A stretch of DNA of 64,000 nt, from NCBI GenBank assembly GCA_965227905.1, contig OZ245780.1, positions 4,650,001-4,714,000 on the forward strand, written 5' to 3'. The notes under the pieces were generated by a model. That model was given only the letters and a program-made list of their open reading frames with translations, did not search any database and had not been told where the DNA came from. Source of the DNA: CBDDHT01 sp965227905 (GTDB lineage Bacteria; Pseudomonadota; Alphaproteobacteria; Rhizobiales; Methyloligellaceae). Positions within the stretch are counted from its first letter, which is position 1. Every line of letters begins with the position of its first letter. The position numbers and the translations under genes were made by a program. Of this stretch, positions 1-9,567 are shown piece after piece.

Positions 1-3000
1 CTCAAAGTCCGAGATGGCGTCCTGGCCCCATATGCCCTCAAAGATAAAGTCATCATAGCCGGTACCGCCCGACATGCTGTCGTTGCCGGCACCGCCGATC
101 AAGTCATCGTTTCCACTCGAGCCAAAAAGGACATCGTTCTCCCCGCCGCCATTCAATACATCATTGCCGCCACCTCCGACCAGCAAGTCGACGCCGCCAT
201 CACCGTAAAGCCTGTTGGCTGAAGCGTCGCCATACAGGTTGTCGCTGTAGACGGTACCGTGGAGATTTTCGATATCGAAGAGCGAATCGACACCGCCTCC
301 CCCCGTGTACTGAGTGACGAGATTGAGTGAGACAGAAACACCAGTCGTGAGACCGGAACTGTAGTTGGCCCAGTCGATTCCAGCCCCGCCATAAAGGGCA
401 TCGTCGCCTTCGCCACCGAAGAGCTGATCATTGCCTACGCCGCCAAAAAGATGGTCGTTGGCACCGCCACCGGCGAGAGCATCGTTGCCAGTGCTGCCGT
501 AAAGCCAGTTGTGGTTCCCATCCCCGGTGAGAATATCGTTGTATGCGGAGCCGTGAAGATTCTCGATATCGCTGAGCAGATCCGTCCCGCTGCCAAGAGT
601 ATTCTGCCATCCCGTCAGGCTCAGATTGACCCATACCGTCCCCTGGGCATCATAGTAGGAAGCCGTGTCCACACCGTTGCCGCCGAAGTGCAAATCGTTG
701 CCATCCCCGCCAATCAGGTAATCATCTCCGTCTCCGCCAAAGAGCCAGTCGACGCCACCCCGCCCGGAAAGGGTGTCATCGCCGTCTTCGCCATAGAGCC
801 AGTTGCTCTGGTTGTCGCCATGAAGCCAGTCCGCGTGGCCAGAACCCTCCAGGTTCTCGATCTGAGAAAGACCGTCCTGTCCCGCCGAAACCGTATTCTG
901 CAGGCCCGCGATGGTCAGATCGACAACGATGCTTCCGGAAGCGGTGGCGTAGCTGGCAGTGTCAGACCCACTACCGCCGATAAGATAATCCTGCCCGGCG
1001 CCGCCACTGAGAAAATCGTTGCCTGCGCCGCCGTAGAGGCCGTCGGATCCACCTCCACCATAAACAATGTCGTTGCCGCCGCCGGTCTCGAGGGTGTTGT
1101 CATTCCCATCGCCAAAGATCTGGTCATCGCCGCCGCCCATCCTGACGTTCTCGATACTGGAGAGCGTGTCGCTCTCGCCTTTGAAGACCGACGCCGCACC
1201 AAATACGAGAGTAACGGTCCAGTCCTCATCGCTATAGGTATAGTCGGCCATGTCACTGCCGGGACCACCATTCAGGACGTCGTTGTCATCGCCGCCTGAG
1301 AGGCGATCGTTCTCGGCGCCACCGGCCAGAAAGTCGATACCGTCGCCGCCATAGAGCGTGTCGTCGTCATTACCACCGAAGAGATCGTCCCCATCGTAGC
1401 TGCCGAAGATCAGATCTTCGCCATCATAACCGTAGAGCGTGTCTGCGCCGGCGCCGCCATAAAGATCGTCGTCACCATCTCCGCCGAAGAGATGATCTGT
1501 ATCGTCGCCGCCATAAAGACGATCCGCGCCATCACCGCCGATTACAGTATCTTTCTGATCGCCGCCATAGAGACGGTCTTCACCGCCTGCACCGGAGACG
1601 GTGTCCATATCGTCACCGCCGTAAATCCAGTCGCTTTCCGAGCCGCCTTGGAGAGTGTCGTCGCCGCCGAGCCCATAGATCCAGTTGGTTCCTTCGCCGC
1701 CGTCGATTTCATTGTCGGAATCCGATCCGGTGACATGATCGTCGCCATCGCCCATGACGACGTTTTCGAAGTCGAACAGAAATTCGTCGTCGCCGCCGGT
1801 GTTTGCGGTTCCCCAGGCCAGACCTTGGGACGGATCGTCCCAAATGGCAGCAAGGTCGACGGTCCAATTGGCACCGCTGTATGTGTAGTCGAGCGTATCG
1901 ATGCCGGTGCCGCCGTGGAGCACGTCTATCGCAGTGCCGCCACTAATCGTATCGGCGCCGCTGCCGCCATAGATCGTATCGGCTCCGTCCCCACCAAAGA
2001 GATGATCGCTCGCGGGACCGCCCTGGAGGATATTGGCAGCGTCATTGCCGATCAGGGTATCGTTACCCCACCCGCCGATGGCATTTTCAATATAAGCGTC
2101 ATGTCCGGCCGGGACGTCGTCGGGAAGATAGGCCAGCGAGATATTGAAAGTCATGCCGTGGGTCGACGAGAACGCGCCCGGATTGAGGTCCAGTGTCACC
2201 CCCGTGCCGTCACTCGAAAGGTCAAGCCAATCCTCACCGCCGCCGTCCCAGATGGTAAGAACGGGCGATGGATTCAAATCGAAGTCGAACACGTCCGATA
2301 CGCCCGAGGCGTTGTAGCCATATGTCGTGTCGCCTTCGCGAGCCTCCCAGTTCACGTCATAGATGTTCTGGATGACCAGCATGTCGTGCGACCGCGGTGT
2401 CACGATGTCCGTCTGCAGCCCTGGATAGTCCGCGCCCGATTTCGACCCAGCGAAATAGGACATGATCGAGTACATGGTGGTGTCCTCGATATATTCTGCG
2501 TCGTCCTCATAGGTGGCATCGTCGCCCGCGTCATAGTCGCCGGCGTGGGCAAGTCCCAGCGTATGGCCAAGTTCGTGGATCATGAGACGCGCGAAGCTTT
2601 GCCCGATCGCGGTATCGCTCCATGTATCGTTTTCCGTGTTGACCCGTATCCTGTTGCTGACGATGAAGCCGTCCTCGACGACGCTGTTCGATGTGGCGCC
2701 CCAAGACACGTCCGCCTTAGGCGTATAGCCATAGATATAGACGTCGGCATCCTCCCCCGGCTCGACCTCGACGAAGCGCACCTGGACCAGGTCTTCCCAA
2801 CGATCCATGGCTTCGCGCGCCGCCGCTTGTTGGGACTGGTTGAAATTGTCGAAATATTTCCAGCCGTCGGTGATGGTCTCGATGCCGTCGACCTGCCGCC
2901 AATAATCGGAAACCTGGTGCGGATAGTCCGGAAAAACGTAGCGTATCTCAACGAAATCGTCGGCCGTGTTTTCCTCCCATTTTCTCTGGTCTGAGAACAG

Positions 3001-3498
3001 CATCTGGTCGAGCAGATAGTCGAGATCGCCCGCGTGGCTTTGCGTCGGCCCGCTGGCTTCTGAATTCCCAACGCCTATTTGCGCGGTGTCAGAAGCACGC
3101 ACCCTATCTCCGTCAACAGCCGGCATGCCCTCGGAATTGAATGCAGTCGCATCCCGTTGAACCGCAGGTTCGTGCATTGGGGCGGGCCCCTCCGCAACGT
3201 CGCCAAACGCCGGATCCGCCACCAAGAGACCAACCGTTTCGGCCGTGTTTCGATAGGCACCATCTTGGGGAACTGGCGGGTCCTGAAACCCAACGATCTC
3301 TTCAACCGCACCGGCATCCGAGAGCTCATTCAGCGAGTCGTCTTCGCCAAAAGGAATTGCTGCCGCCTGCTTTTCGCCGATAGCCACGACAGTCTCTGTG
3401 GAAGATTCAACGTCTTTGATTGCGCGAATGCTTGCGTCGGCGAATTGAACGCCTGTGCGTGTCGGTGAGAGAAATGTATTGGAGCGGATCATAGGCAT
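1..3498 (-). CDS. Serralysin-type RTX metalloprotease, 3' end outside window
   Basis: Translating the minus strand from ATG 3498 gives an open frame to the window edge (1166 residues visible, no stop), so the gene is partial. About 170 N-terminal residues are low-complexity and acidic. A zinc-protease domain follows with the met-zincin motif HELGHTLGLAH (His308, Glu309, His312, His318) and a Met-turn SIMSY around Met346, the signature of M10 serralysins. Residues from about 440 onward are glycine/aspartate nonapeptide repeats of the GGxGxD type, interrupted by spacer blocks with an IENLxG motif, as in calcium-binding RTX proteins. There is no N-terminal signal peptide, consistent with type I secretion through a C-terminal signal that is not in view. 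An AGGA-like site lies about 8 bases before the ATG. No T1SS genes are adjacent here. The long plus-strand open frames over this region are antisense products of the repeats. Confidence 0.93.
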   Translation of the reverse strand, partial: MPMIRSNTFLSPTRTGVQFADASIRAIKDVESSTETVVAIGEKQAAAIPFGEDDSLNELSDAGAVEEIVGFQDPPVPQDGAYRNTAETVGLLVADPAFGDVAEGPAPMHEPAVQRDATAFNSEGMPAVDGDRVRASDTAQIGVGNSEASGPTQSHAGDLDYLLDQMLFSDQRKWEENTADDFVEIRYVFPDYPHQVSDYWRQVDGIETITDGWKYFDNFNQSQQAAAREAMDRWEDLVQVRFVEVEPGEDADVYIYGYTPKADVSWGATSNSVVEDGFIVSNRIRVNTENDTWSDTAIGQSFARLMIHELGHTLGLAHAGDYDAGDDATYEDDAEYIEDTTMYSIMSYFAGSKSGADYPGLQTDIVTPRSHDMLVIQNIYDVNWEAREGDTTYGYNASGVSDVFDFDLNPSPVLTIWDGGGEDWLDLSSDGTGVTLDLNPGAFSSTHGMTFNISLAYLPDDVPAGHDAYIENAIGGWGNDTLIGNDAANILQGGPASDHLFGGDGADTIYGGSGADTISGGTAIDVLHGGTGIDTLDYTYSGANWTVDLAAIWDDPSQGLAWGTANTGGDDEFLFDFENVVMGDGDDHVTGSDSDNEIDGGEGTNWIYGLGGDDTLQGGSESDWIYGGDDMDTVSGAGGEDRLYGGDQKDTVIGGDGADRLYGGDDTDHLFGGDGDDDLYGGAGADTLYGYDGEDLIFGSYDGDDLFGGNDDDTLYGGDGIDFLAGGAENDRLSGGDDNDVLNGGPGSDMADYTYSDEDWTVTLVFGAASVFKGESDTLSSIENVRMGGGDDQIFGDGNDNTLETGGGNDIVYGGGGSDGLYGGAGNDFLSGGAGQDYLIGGSGSDTASYATASGSIVVDLTIAGLQNTVSAGQDGLSQIENLEGSGHADWLHGDNQSNWLYGEDGDDTLSGRGGVDWLFGGDGDDYLIGGDGNDLHFGGNGVDTASYYDAQGTVWVNLSLTGWQNTLGSGTDLLSDIENLHGSAYNDILTGDGNHNWLYGSTGNDALAGGGANDHLFGGVGNDQLFGGEGDDALYGGAGIDWANYSSGLTTGVSVSLNLVTQYTGGGGVDSLFDIENLHGTVYSDNLYGDASANRLYGDGGVDLLVGGGGNDVLNGGGENDVLFGSSGNDDLIGGAGNDSMSGGTGYDDFIFEGIWGQDAISDFE

Positions 3499-3729
3499 TG
3501 GGATTGTCCTCGGCGCTAGGGCGCACGTGCGAAGCCGTGCGGTACCACAAACACCCAATGCTCTTGCGGAGACGCCCCATCTCCCGTTCGTAACCCTATC
3601 AATACATTCAGAGAGGTGAACGGATTTTGAGCTGATCGTTCAGCCAGGGTTCATAATGGAACTGAATCGCCGATGGAAGAATTCACCAAGCGGTAAGACA
3701 GGGCAGGTTCACCTGAGCTGACCTGGCAA

Positions 3730-3826
3730 AGAGCGGCTGGTCGATGCTCTCAATGATGAACTCGACCGTTTCTGGAAAATCACACACCTGGTTCGATACA
3801 AGCAGGCAGCCGCAAGCATCGCATTG
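3730..3826 (-). pseudogene. Decayed partial copy of the PilZ-domain gene
   Basis: About 97 bases here match the middle of the intact PilZ gene near 7044-7140, with roughly four in five bases identical. The minus-strand translation keeps the block GCLLVSNQ, a DFP/ETVE stretch and IESIDQPLFA, all found in the intact protein, but the PilZ N-terminal RxxxR region and the C-terminal strand are missing and the flanking frame is unrelated. The rest of the 428-base gap between the protease start (3498) and the next gene (3926) shows no other gene. This is most simply a duplicated and eroded fragment. Confidence 0.7.
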
Positions 3827-3926
3827 AGACCAATCCTTACAGTTGTTGGCAGCCCTGTGATGCTGGCGACGATTGCAGGTCTCGCCGTTTCCGGCGCAGG
3901 CATCGATATGCCTCAATGCAGCACGG

Positions 3927-4913
3927 TCAGGCAGCATCGCCTAGGGCGAAACGGCTCCTGTCGTGCGGGCGAGAGAAATCCGGCTCGGCGCCCTGAGGCA
4001 CAATCTGCGTTGGGTTGATCGTACGTTGGCTGAAATAGTAATGCTGCTTGATGTGCCAAAGGCTGACGGTCTCGGCGACGCCCGGCACCTGGTAGAGGTC
4101 TCGGACATAGTTGGAGAGGTTGGGATAGTCGTCGATCCGGCGCAGGTTTGTCTTGAAGTGACCGTGGTAGACTGCATCGAAGCGAACCAGCGTGGTGAAG
4201 AGCCGCCAGTCGGCCTCGGTTATCCGATCACCGAGCAAGTAGCGCGAGCTGCCGAGGCTTTTCTCCAGCGTTTCAAGCGCGTCGAATAGCGTATCGTAGG
4301 CCTCCTGGTAGGCCTTCTGTGTGGTGGCGAAGCCAGCACGATAGACCCCGTTGTTTATACGCGGGTAGACGAAGTCGTTCATCGCATCGATCTCGGCACG
4401 CAGCTCCTCGGGATAGAAATCCAGCGTGTTGCCTGTGAGGTGGTCGAAGGCGCTGTTGAACATGCGGATGATCTCGGAGCTCTCGTTGCTCACGATGGAC
4501 TGGCGCTTGCGGTCCCACAGCACCGGAACCGTCACGCGGCCGGTCATGTCGGGGGCAACCTTGGTGTATACCTCGTGCAGGAACCGGTGGCCGCCGATGG
4601 GGTCGGGATCAGCAGGATCGAACTCCCAGCCATTCTCGACCATGTGCGGGTGCACGATTGTCAGGCCGATCAACTCCTCAAGCCCCTTGAGCTTGCGGAA
4701 GATCACCGTGCGGTGCGCCCATGGACAGGCCAGCGAGACATAGAGGTGATAACGTCCCGCCTCGGCCTCGAAGCCGCCCTCGCCGCTTGGCCCGGCACGG
4801 CCGTCTGAGGTGATCCAGTTCCGGAATCGCGCGTCCTCGCGAACGAACTTTCCATCGCTCTTACCGGTGTCGTACCAGCGGTCTTGCCATTTGCCGCGAA
4901 CCAACAGGCCCAT
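3927..4913 (-). CDS. yqjG: Glutathionyl-hydroquinone reductase (GST Xi family)
   Basis: The 328-residue product has the signature CPWAHR with the catalytic Cys at residue 63, a following thioredoxin-like fold (VTVPVLWD, SNESSEIIRMFN) and an all-helical C-terminal half with RYLLGDRITEADWRLFTTLVRF, typical of the YqjG/PcpF family. These enzymes reduce glutathionyl-hydroquinones to free hydroquinones using glutathione, in the cytoplasm. Length matches the family. It is transcribed away from a DoxX gene; this pairing of a GS-hydroquinone reductase with DoxX is frequent and suggests a joint role in quinone or oxidative stress. Upstream, 4914-5184 holds the divergent promoters. Confidence 0.93.
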   Translation of the reverse strand: MGLLVRGKWQDRWYDTGKSDGKFVREDARFRNWITSDGRAGPSGEGGFEAEAGRYHLYVSLACPWAHRTVIFRKLKGLEELIGLTIVHPHMVENGWEFDPADPDPIGGHRFLHEVYTKVAPDMTGRVTVPVLWDRKRQSIVSNESSEIIRMFNSAFDHLTGNTLDFYPEELRAEIDAMNDFVYPRINNGVYRAGFATTQKAYQEAYDTLFDALETLEKSLGSSRYLLGDRITEADWRLFTTLVRFDAVYHGHFKTNLRRIDDYPNLSNYVRDLYQVPGVAETVSLWHIKQHYYFSQRTINPTQIVPQGAEPDFSRPHDRSRFALGDAA

Positions 4914-5184
4914 TGTCGTTCTCCTTGATCTGATTGATGCAATCTGTTGCCTGACATGTTGGTTGGATTGGCCATTGGAACAAGCCGGAGGAATCGCAAC
5001 TGTCTATCGCATTGAATGCAATAGTCATCGAAAATCATTGCTGTTTCCCCCGAATTCAGATCTTGTTGTTGCATAAATCGCATCAATAAATTGCAGATCC
5101 CCCCAGTAGTGCCCGGCCAGTCAGCTCCATAGATAAGGGTCACGTTCAACGCTCAAACCGCACAAGCACACGGAGACCGAAACT

Positions 5185-5631
5185 ATGGAAAAACTCGACA
5201 TCGCCCTTCGCACGATCGCTGCTCCCCTTGGGCGCATTCTACTGTCCTTCATCTTCATCATGGCCGGCTGGAGCAAGATCGGCGCCTATGCCGGGACCGT
5301 CGGCTACATGGAGTCCTTGGGTGTTCCCGGCGCGCTTCTGCCACTGGTCATCGCGCTGGAACTCGGCGCTGGCATCGCGCTGTTGGTTGGCTACCAGGCC
5401 CGCGTCGCGGCCGTCTTGCTCGGCGGTTTCGCGATCGTCTCGGGCGTCCTCTTCCACCTACTGCCAAGCTTCGGTATGGAAGGTATGGCTGCTCAGGGTG
5501 AGTTCATCAGCTTCATGAAGAATCTTGCGATCGCTGGCGGCATGGGCTTCGTCTTTATCCACGGTGCCGGCGCGCTCTCGGTGGACCAGCTGCTGGCCCG
5601 CGGCAGCGCCAAGGGCTACGCTACCGCCTGA
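5185..5631 (+). CDS. DoxX family membrane protein
   Basis: 148 residues with four predicted membrane helices (about 15-32, 50-68, 73-92 and 105-125). The first helix carries the family pattern LLSFIFIMAGWSKI and the loop GALLPLVIALELGAGIALL is also typical of DoxX/YphA proteins. These are inner-membrane proteins of uncertain biochemical role, associated in several bacteria with oxidative or thiol stress. It is divergent from the hydroquinone reductase gene and its last 16 bases overlap the end of the convergent LysR gene, so all three may form a small regulatory unit. Confidence 0.88.
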   Translation: MEKLDIALRTIAAPLGRILLSFIFIMAGWSKIGAYAGTVGYMESLGVPGALLPLVIALELGAGIALLVGYQARVAAVLLGGFAIVSGVLFHLLPSFGMEGMAAQGEFISFMKNLAIAGGMGFVFIHGAGALSVDQLLARGSAKGYATA

Positions 5632-6605
5632 CCGACCATTTCGGGTATGGCCCGAACGCGTTCCTCGATAAACCCCGTGAAGGCTTCGACCTTCGCGGGG
5701 AGCCTCTCGTAAGGGGGGTAATAGGCGGTCAGCCAGATCTCGGGCGGCTCCCAATCGCTCAGCACCTGCCGGAGGGTCCCCGTCGCAAGCGCCTCGCCGA
5801 CGAGGAAATCCGGCATCATCGACAGGCCGCCACCTTCGGTCGTCATGTCGACAATCAACTCTCCCGAATTTGACTCGAAACAGTGCTTGACCAGCGCAGA
5901 CCGCTTCTCCGACGTCTCCGAATGGGTCAGCTGCCAGTTCTGCCCGCCGGAAAAATGGCTGTAGCCGATCACGGCGTGGTGGATCAGATCTTCCGGCGCT
6001 TCGAGTGGCGGCGCCGACTCGAGATAGGTCGGGCTCGCAACAATGAAGCGACGGATGAACGCGATCTTGCGCCAGATCGTTGAGACATCGCGGGGCGGAC
6101 CGGAGATCCGCAGCGACATGTCGAATCCTTCCTTGATGACATCGACGAAGCGGTCACTCAAATGGACCTTAAGAATCACATCGGGATAGGTCGAGCGGAA
6201 TGCCTCGAGCACGGGAGGTAAGTACTTCTGCCCAAAGGAGACTGGAGCCGATAGGCGCAATTCGCCGGAGAGTGTGTCGTGCTGTTGCCGGATCAACTCG
6301 TCCGCACGGTCCAGCTCCGCAAGCAGCGGTCGCATCCGGTCCAGATAGAGCTGCCCGGCGACGGTGGTCGAGACTTTGCGCGTCGTCCGCACCAGCAATT
6401 GCGCGCCGAGTTCTTCCTCCAATTCACTAACATATCTGGTCGCGATGGATCGCGTCACACCAAGCTCCCGTGCAGCCGCGGCAAAGCCGCTAAGCTCGGC
6501 AACCTTCACAAAGACTCTTACGCGCTCAATTCGTCCTGCCAACGCACCAATCCGTTTTCTCGAAGTCAGTCGTTTAAGATCTTTCTTCCATTTTGCTCCT
6601 GACAT
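5616..6605 (-). CDS. LysR-family transcriptional regulator
   Basis: About 329 residues from ATG 6605; a TTG at 6635 is an alternative start. After a basic N-terminal extension of some 25 residues comes the winged helix-turn-helix (FVKVAELSGFAAAARELGVTRSIATRYVSELEEELG, given here as residue region about 27-62) followed by the LysR linker helix and a substrate-binding domain containing GELRLSAPVSFG. The pattern is that of the CrgA-like LysR subgroup. The 3' end overlaps the convergent DoxX gene by 16 bases. A plausible target is the adjacent hydroquinone reductase/DoxX pair, by position only. The 314 bases between 6606 and 6919 contain no convincing gene. Confidence 0.9.
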   Translation of the reverse strand: MSGAKWKKDLKRLTSRKRIGALAGRIERVRVFVKVAELSGFAAAARELGVTRSIATRYVSELEEELGAQLLVRTTRKVSTTVAGQLYLDRMRPLLAELDRADELIRQQHDTLSGELRLSAPVSFGQKYLPPVLEAFRSTYPDVILKVHLSDRFVDVIKEGFDMSLRISGPPRDVSTIWRKIAFIRRFIVASPTYLESAPPLEAPEDLIHHAVIGYSHFSGGQNWQLTHSETSEKRSALVKHCFESNSGELIVDMTTEGGGLSMMPDFLVGEALATGTLRQVLSDWEPPEIWLTAYYPPYERLPAKVEAFTGFIEERVRAIPEMVGQAVA

Positions 6606-6919
6606 CGCAACGGCGGCAAAAGTCTCCGTCTGCAAACTTCATTCGGTGATGCCTTGGCAGGTTTCCGCACTGAGTGATCTGATCCCAGTTTCCCTAACAC
6701 TCACAATGCCAGTCTGTCGCAGATCTGGATCTCCGGAGATGATGGTAACTGGTGCAGGGGGGCAGCAGCCAAGCGTGGTGCTCAACATTGTTTCCAACGC
6801 ATATCCGCCATTGGCTCGTGTTCTCCGTGCCACGATCAGCCCAAATGCGACTCATGCCGAAGGGTAACCGCACGTCGTCGAGCGTCGAATTTCGGGTTCT
6901 ACGTCTACGCCGAGACGGC

Positions 6920-7243
6920 TTACGCGACGATCATTTCAGCGCCAAGATCGAGGCAATCGTTGTCCACCCAATTGCCTTCCTTGCACGAGTCCCAGTCGAA
7001 TTGTAGACCCGCCGTCATACCCGATCGCCAAACGATCTTCGCGAAGAGCGGCTGGTCGATGCTCTCGATGATAAGTTCGACCGTATCGGGAAAATCCGCC
7101 ACCTGGTTTGAAACGAGCAGGCAGCCGCCGGCACTCGCATCATGGACGGAGCACCAGACGCCCACGGGATGGTCGTCCAACATGACGATCGCGTTCAAGA
7201 AGACCTTGAAGCGCTCATGCTCCCGTTTTTCCGGCCTGTCCAT
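6920..7243 (-). CDS. PilZ-domain protein
   Basis: 107 residues from ATG 7243. The sequence begins with MDRPEKREHERFKV, which contains the RxxxR-type c-di-GMP-binding segment of PilZ domains, followed by a DASAGGCLL strand equivalent to the (D/N)xSxxG motif. A single small PilZ domain with no output domain suggests a c-di-GMP-binding adaptor. No operon partner is evident; the upstream gap to 7404 is short. A partial, degraded copy of this gene lies at 3730-3826. A start further upstream at 7264 is possible but has no better ribosome site. Confidence 0.85.
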   Translation of the reverse strand: MDRPEKREHERFKVFLNAIVMLDDHPVGVWCSVHDASAGGCLLVSNQVADFPDTVELIIESIDQPLFAKIVWRSGMTAGLQFDWDSCKEGNWVDNDCLDLGAEMIVA

Positions 7244-7404
7244 TTTGATCCCACAAAGTGCCACTCAATCTCTGACACTCTCGCAAGAACGTATGAATTT
7301 GCGGTAAACATCGGAAAAGACATAAAAAACTCGGCTTGGCCTCTGCCAAGAGGCAACCTGCACCCAACAGGGCACAGGTTGCTTGGTTCGCGACTGTCCG
7401 GGCA

Positions 7405-8403
7405 CTACGCCTTCAGGGCGTTGTTCCCGAAATACATGAATTCGCGGTCCATCTTGGACACATCCGCCGCGGCCAGCTTGAGGCTCGCACCATCGACCAT
7501 CTTGTGGCTCTTCTGTGCTTTCACCCACTTGTCGGCAGACTGAAGCGTCGACAAAGTGTATGTCGTCGTTTCATTCAGATAGTGGGTTGGAATGACGATC
7601 TTAGGCTTGAGGCGATCGACGATGGCGTCTGCCTGCTTATAGGAGAGAATGTGCTCCGAGCCGTCGACGGGCAGTGTCAGCACATCGACCCGCCCGATGG
7701 CTTTCCAGAACGCATCGGGCGGATTAGGCCGGTTGTCGCCCCAGATCAGAGTGCGGATGCCGCCCGTCTCGACCACATAGACGACCATATCCATATGCCC
7801 GACATTGTCCGGAGGACACGCCTTTGCGCCGAATTCCGCAAGCGCGTTTGTCCACTCGTACCAACCCGGCGCGACACAGGCATGCTTGTCCGCAAAGCCT
7901 GTAATCTTGAGGTCGGCAAACTCATAGGTGCCGACCATCCGGTCCAGGACCATCGTCGAGTGCGGACGGTCGATGGCGTCATGGTCGAAATGGGTGTGGG
8001 TCGACATGGTGATGTCGACTGTCGTTTCCGGAAACTTGTTCTTATACCAGAGGCCCCACGCACCACTCGGATCGTCGCGCCAGGGGTCGAACAACACCGT
8101 GGCGCCGCCAGGCGACGTGACCTTGATCGCGCAATGTCCGTAATAATCGATCCCGACGGCTCCGTCCGGGAAACTGGACTGCCCCTGCAGCGCGATCACA
8201 TGCTTGTTGTTTCCAGGCTGCTTCCAATCGGTCGATTGCGCCATGGCAGGCGTAGCACCGATTGCACCCGCGGCCGCGCCGACGCCGGCAGCGCCTGCCG
8301 CCATAAAGAACGACCGACGGGAAAGACCGGGCGCCAGATTGTCCCGCGACCCGTTCAACAGCGTCGGCTTCAAATCTTCTCGTCTCAAACTCTTTTTGCT
8401 CAT
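7405..8403 (-). CDS. TAT-exported metallo-beta-lactamase-fold hydrolase
   Basis: 332 residues from ATG 8403, which is preceded by AGGAAGG at good spacing; the longer frame to 8469 is rejected. Residues 28-55 form a twin-arginine signal (LSRRSFFMAAGAAG, then an Ala-rich core and AMA-Q cleavage site), so the product should be periplasmic. The mature protein has the metal-binding motif STHTHFDHDAID and later WGDNR and THYLNETT segments, as in the UlaG/RomA-like branch of the metallo-beta-lactamase superfamily. Substrate cannot be read from sequence. It stands alone between the PilZ gene and the LuxR-type regulator. Confidence 0.88.
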   Translation of the reverse strand: MSKKSLRREDLKPTLLNGSRDNLAPGLSRRSFFMAAGAAGVGAAAGAIGATPAMAQSTDWKQPGNNKHVIALQGQSSFPDGAVGIDYYGHCAIKVTSPGGATVLFDPWRDDPSGAWGLWYKNKFPETTVDITMSTHTHFDHDAIDRPHSTMVLDRMVGTYEFADLKITGFADKHACVAPGWYEWTNALAEFGAKACPPDNVGHMDMVVYVVETGGIRTLIWGDNRPNPPDAFWKAIGRVDVLTLPVDGSEHILSYKQADAIVDRLKPKIVIPTHYLNETTTYTLSTLQSADKWVKAQKSHKMVDGASLKLAAADVSKMDREFMYFGNNALKA

Positions 8404-8526
8404 CCGGCCCTTCCTCCTCATCTGTCTTTGCACTGTTGCTCGCCTCCTGCGAGCAACCGAGCGTACCACCCGGAAAGACGGGGTCTGATACGGGTAAGCT
8501 GGGAGTAAAATGGGGGGATTTTCCCC

Positions 8527-9567
8527 CTATGCCTGCAGAGATAAGAGATGAGTGCGAAGGCTCATTCCGCGCCGTTCGATGCCGAGCTTTCTGCGAATAT
8601 TCTTGCGATGAAAGTCGATGGTACTCGTCTCTCGCGACAGCGCCTGTGCAATGTCCTTGGTCGTTCGCCCATTCATGACCATCTGCGCGACCTCGACCTC
8701 GGTCGGCGTCAAATTCTGCAGAGCGACAACAAGCTTATCGGCGAAGGACGAGGTGATGCTCTTGAGATTGCTTTCGACCAGGTCCAGATAAGAGCAGTCG
8801 GGCTCCTGGTCGCCGATTGTCGTCCGCAACTTGGTCAAATGCGGTAAAATCAACTCGGTAATCTGGCGGAGTATCTGTCCTTCGAATTCCTGGCGGGACG
8901 TTTCCATATTGGCCAGGAGGACTCTGAGCGCCGTGTTGGCATCTTTCAGCTCCCGGGTCCGGGATGCGACACGATCCTCAAGCTGTTCCAGACTGTCCTG
9001 CAATTGCCGTTCGAGACGCTTGCGCTCGGCGATTTCGACCAGAAGCGCCAGATCGCTTTCGATGAGCTGGCGGAATTCCTGCAGCAGAGCCCGATAGCCC
9101 ATCGCCTTCTCATTATTGCGCTTGTCCAGAACACAGATGGTGCCGAACAAAGCGCCATCCGGCCATGCCAACGGATAGCCGATATAGAACGACATGCCAT
9201 GATCGAGATCCTGATTGTCGTTCCAGTCGGGATCCGAATTGGCATCCGGAACCAACAGTTCATCGCAGTTTTCGAGGACGGAGAAACAATAGAGTTTGTT
9301 GTTCAGAACAAAGGACTGGCCGACTTCGTAGGGATTGCCTTCACTCTCGCTCGAGACAAAAACGGAATGGTCCGGCGGATCCGTCTTCATGACCAGACTA
9401 GCGGGAACGTCCGCCATTTGCGCAGCGAGATCGACCACACGTTGCCATTTGCCGAGTATGGCGCTGGGAATATCGGGCTTTCCTACGGTCACACCGTCAC
9501 TCCATCCCATCCTTGGACAATCATAGGACCGACGGCCGTCCGATGGCAAAAACGCGACAGCATTCAT
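8527..9567 (-). CDS. GAF-domain LuxR-type transcriptional regulator
   Basis: 346 residues. Residues about 35-185 form a GAF-like sensory domain (YIGYPLAWPDGALFGTICVLD is characteristic), residues about 185-235 are a coiled coil (ERKRLERQLQDSLEQLEDR), and the last 65 residues carry a LuxR/FixJ helix-turn-helix (LTPTEVEVAQMVMNGRTTKDIA, positions about 285-335). The start at 9567 is chosen because ATG overlaps the stop of the upstream zinc-ribbon gene as ATGA, which implies translational coupling; ATG 9510 is an alternative. Targets are unknown, although the TAT-exported hydrolase gene downstream is a positional candidate. Confidence 0.85.
   Translation of the reverse strand: MNAVAFLPSDGRRSYDCPRMGWSDGVTVGKPDIPSAILGKWQRVVDLAAQMADVPASLVMKTDPPDHSVFVSSESEGNPYEVGQSFVLNNKLYCFSVLENCDELLVPDANSDPDWNDNQDLDHGMSFYIGYPLAWPDGALFGTICVLDKRNNEKAMGYRALLQEFRQLIESDLALLVEIAERKRLERQLQDSLEQLEDRVASRTRELKDANTALRVLLANMETSRQEFEGQILRQITELILPHLTKLRTTIGDQEPDCSYLDLVESNLKSITSSFADKLVVALQNLTPTEVEVAQMVMNGRTTKDIAQALSRETSTIDFHRKNIRRKLGIERRGMSLRTHLLSLQA

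Noticed and set aside
1..2100. Periodic short repeats that could look like a CRISPR array
   Set aside because: The periodicity is 27 bases in a single reading frame and encodes the GGxGxD nonapeptide; there are no unique spacers of constant length.
451..2994. Long plus-strand open frames over the left region
   Set aside because: They run antisense to the RTX repeats of the minus-strand protease, whose frame is open without a stop to the window edge and has a clear zinc motif.
6639..6833. Short minus-strand frame after the LysR gene
   Set aside because: No ribosome site, no domain, and composition unlike neighbouring genes.
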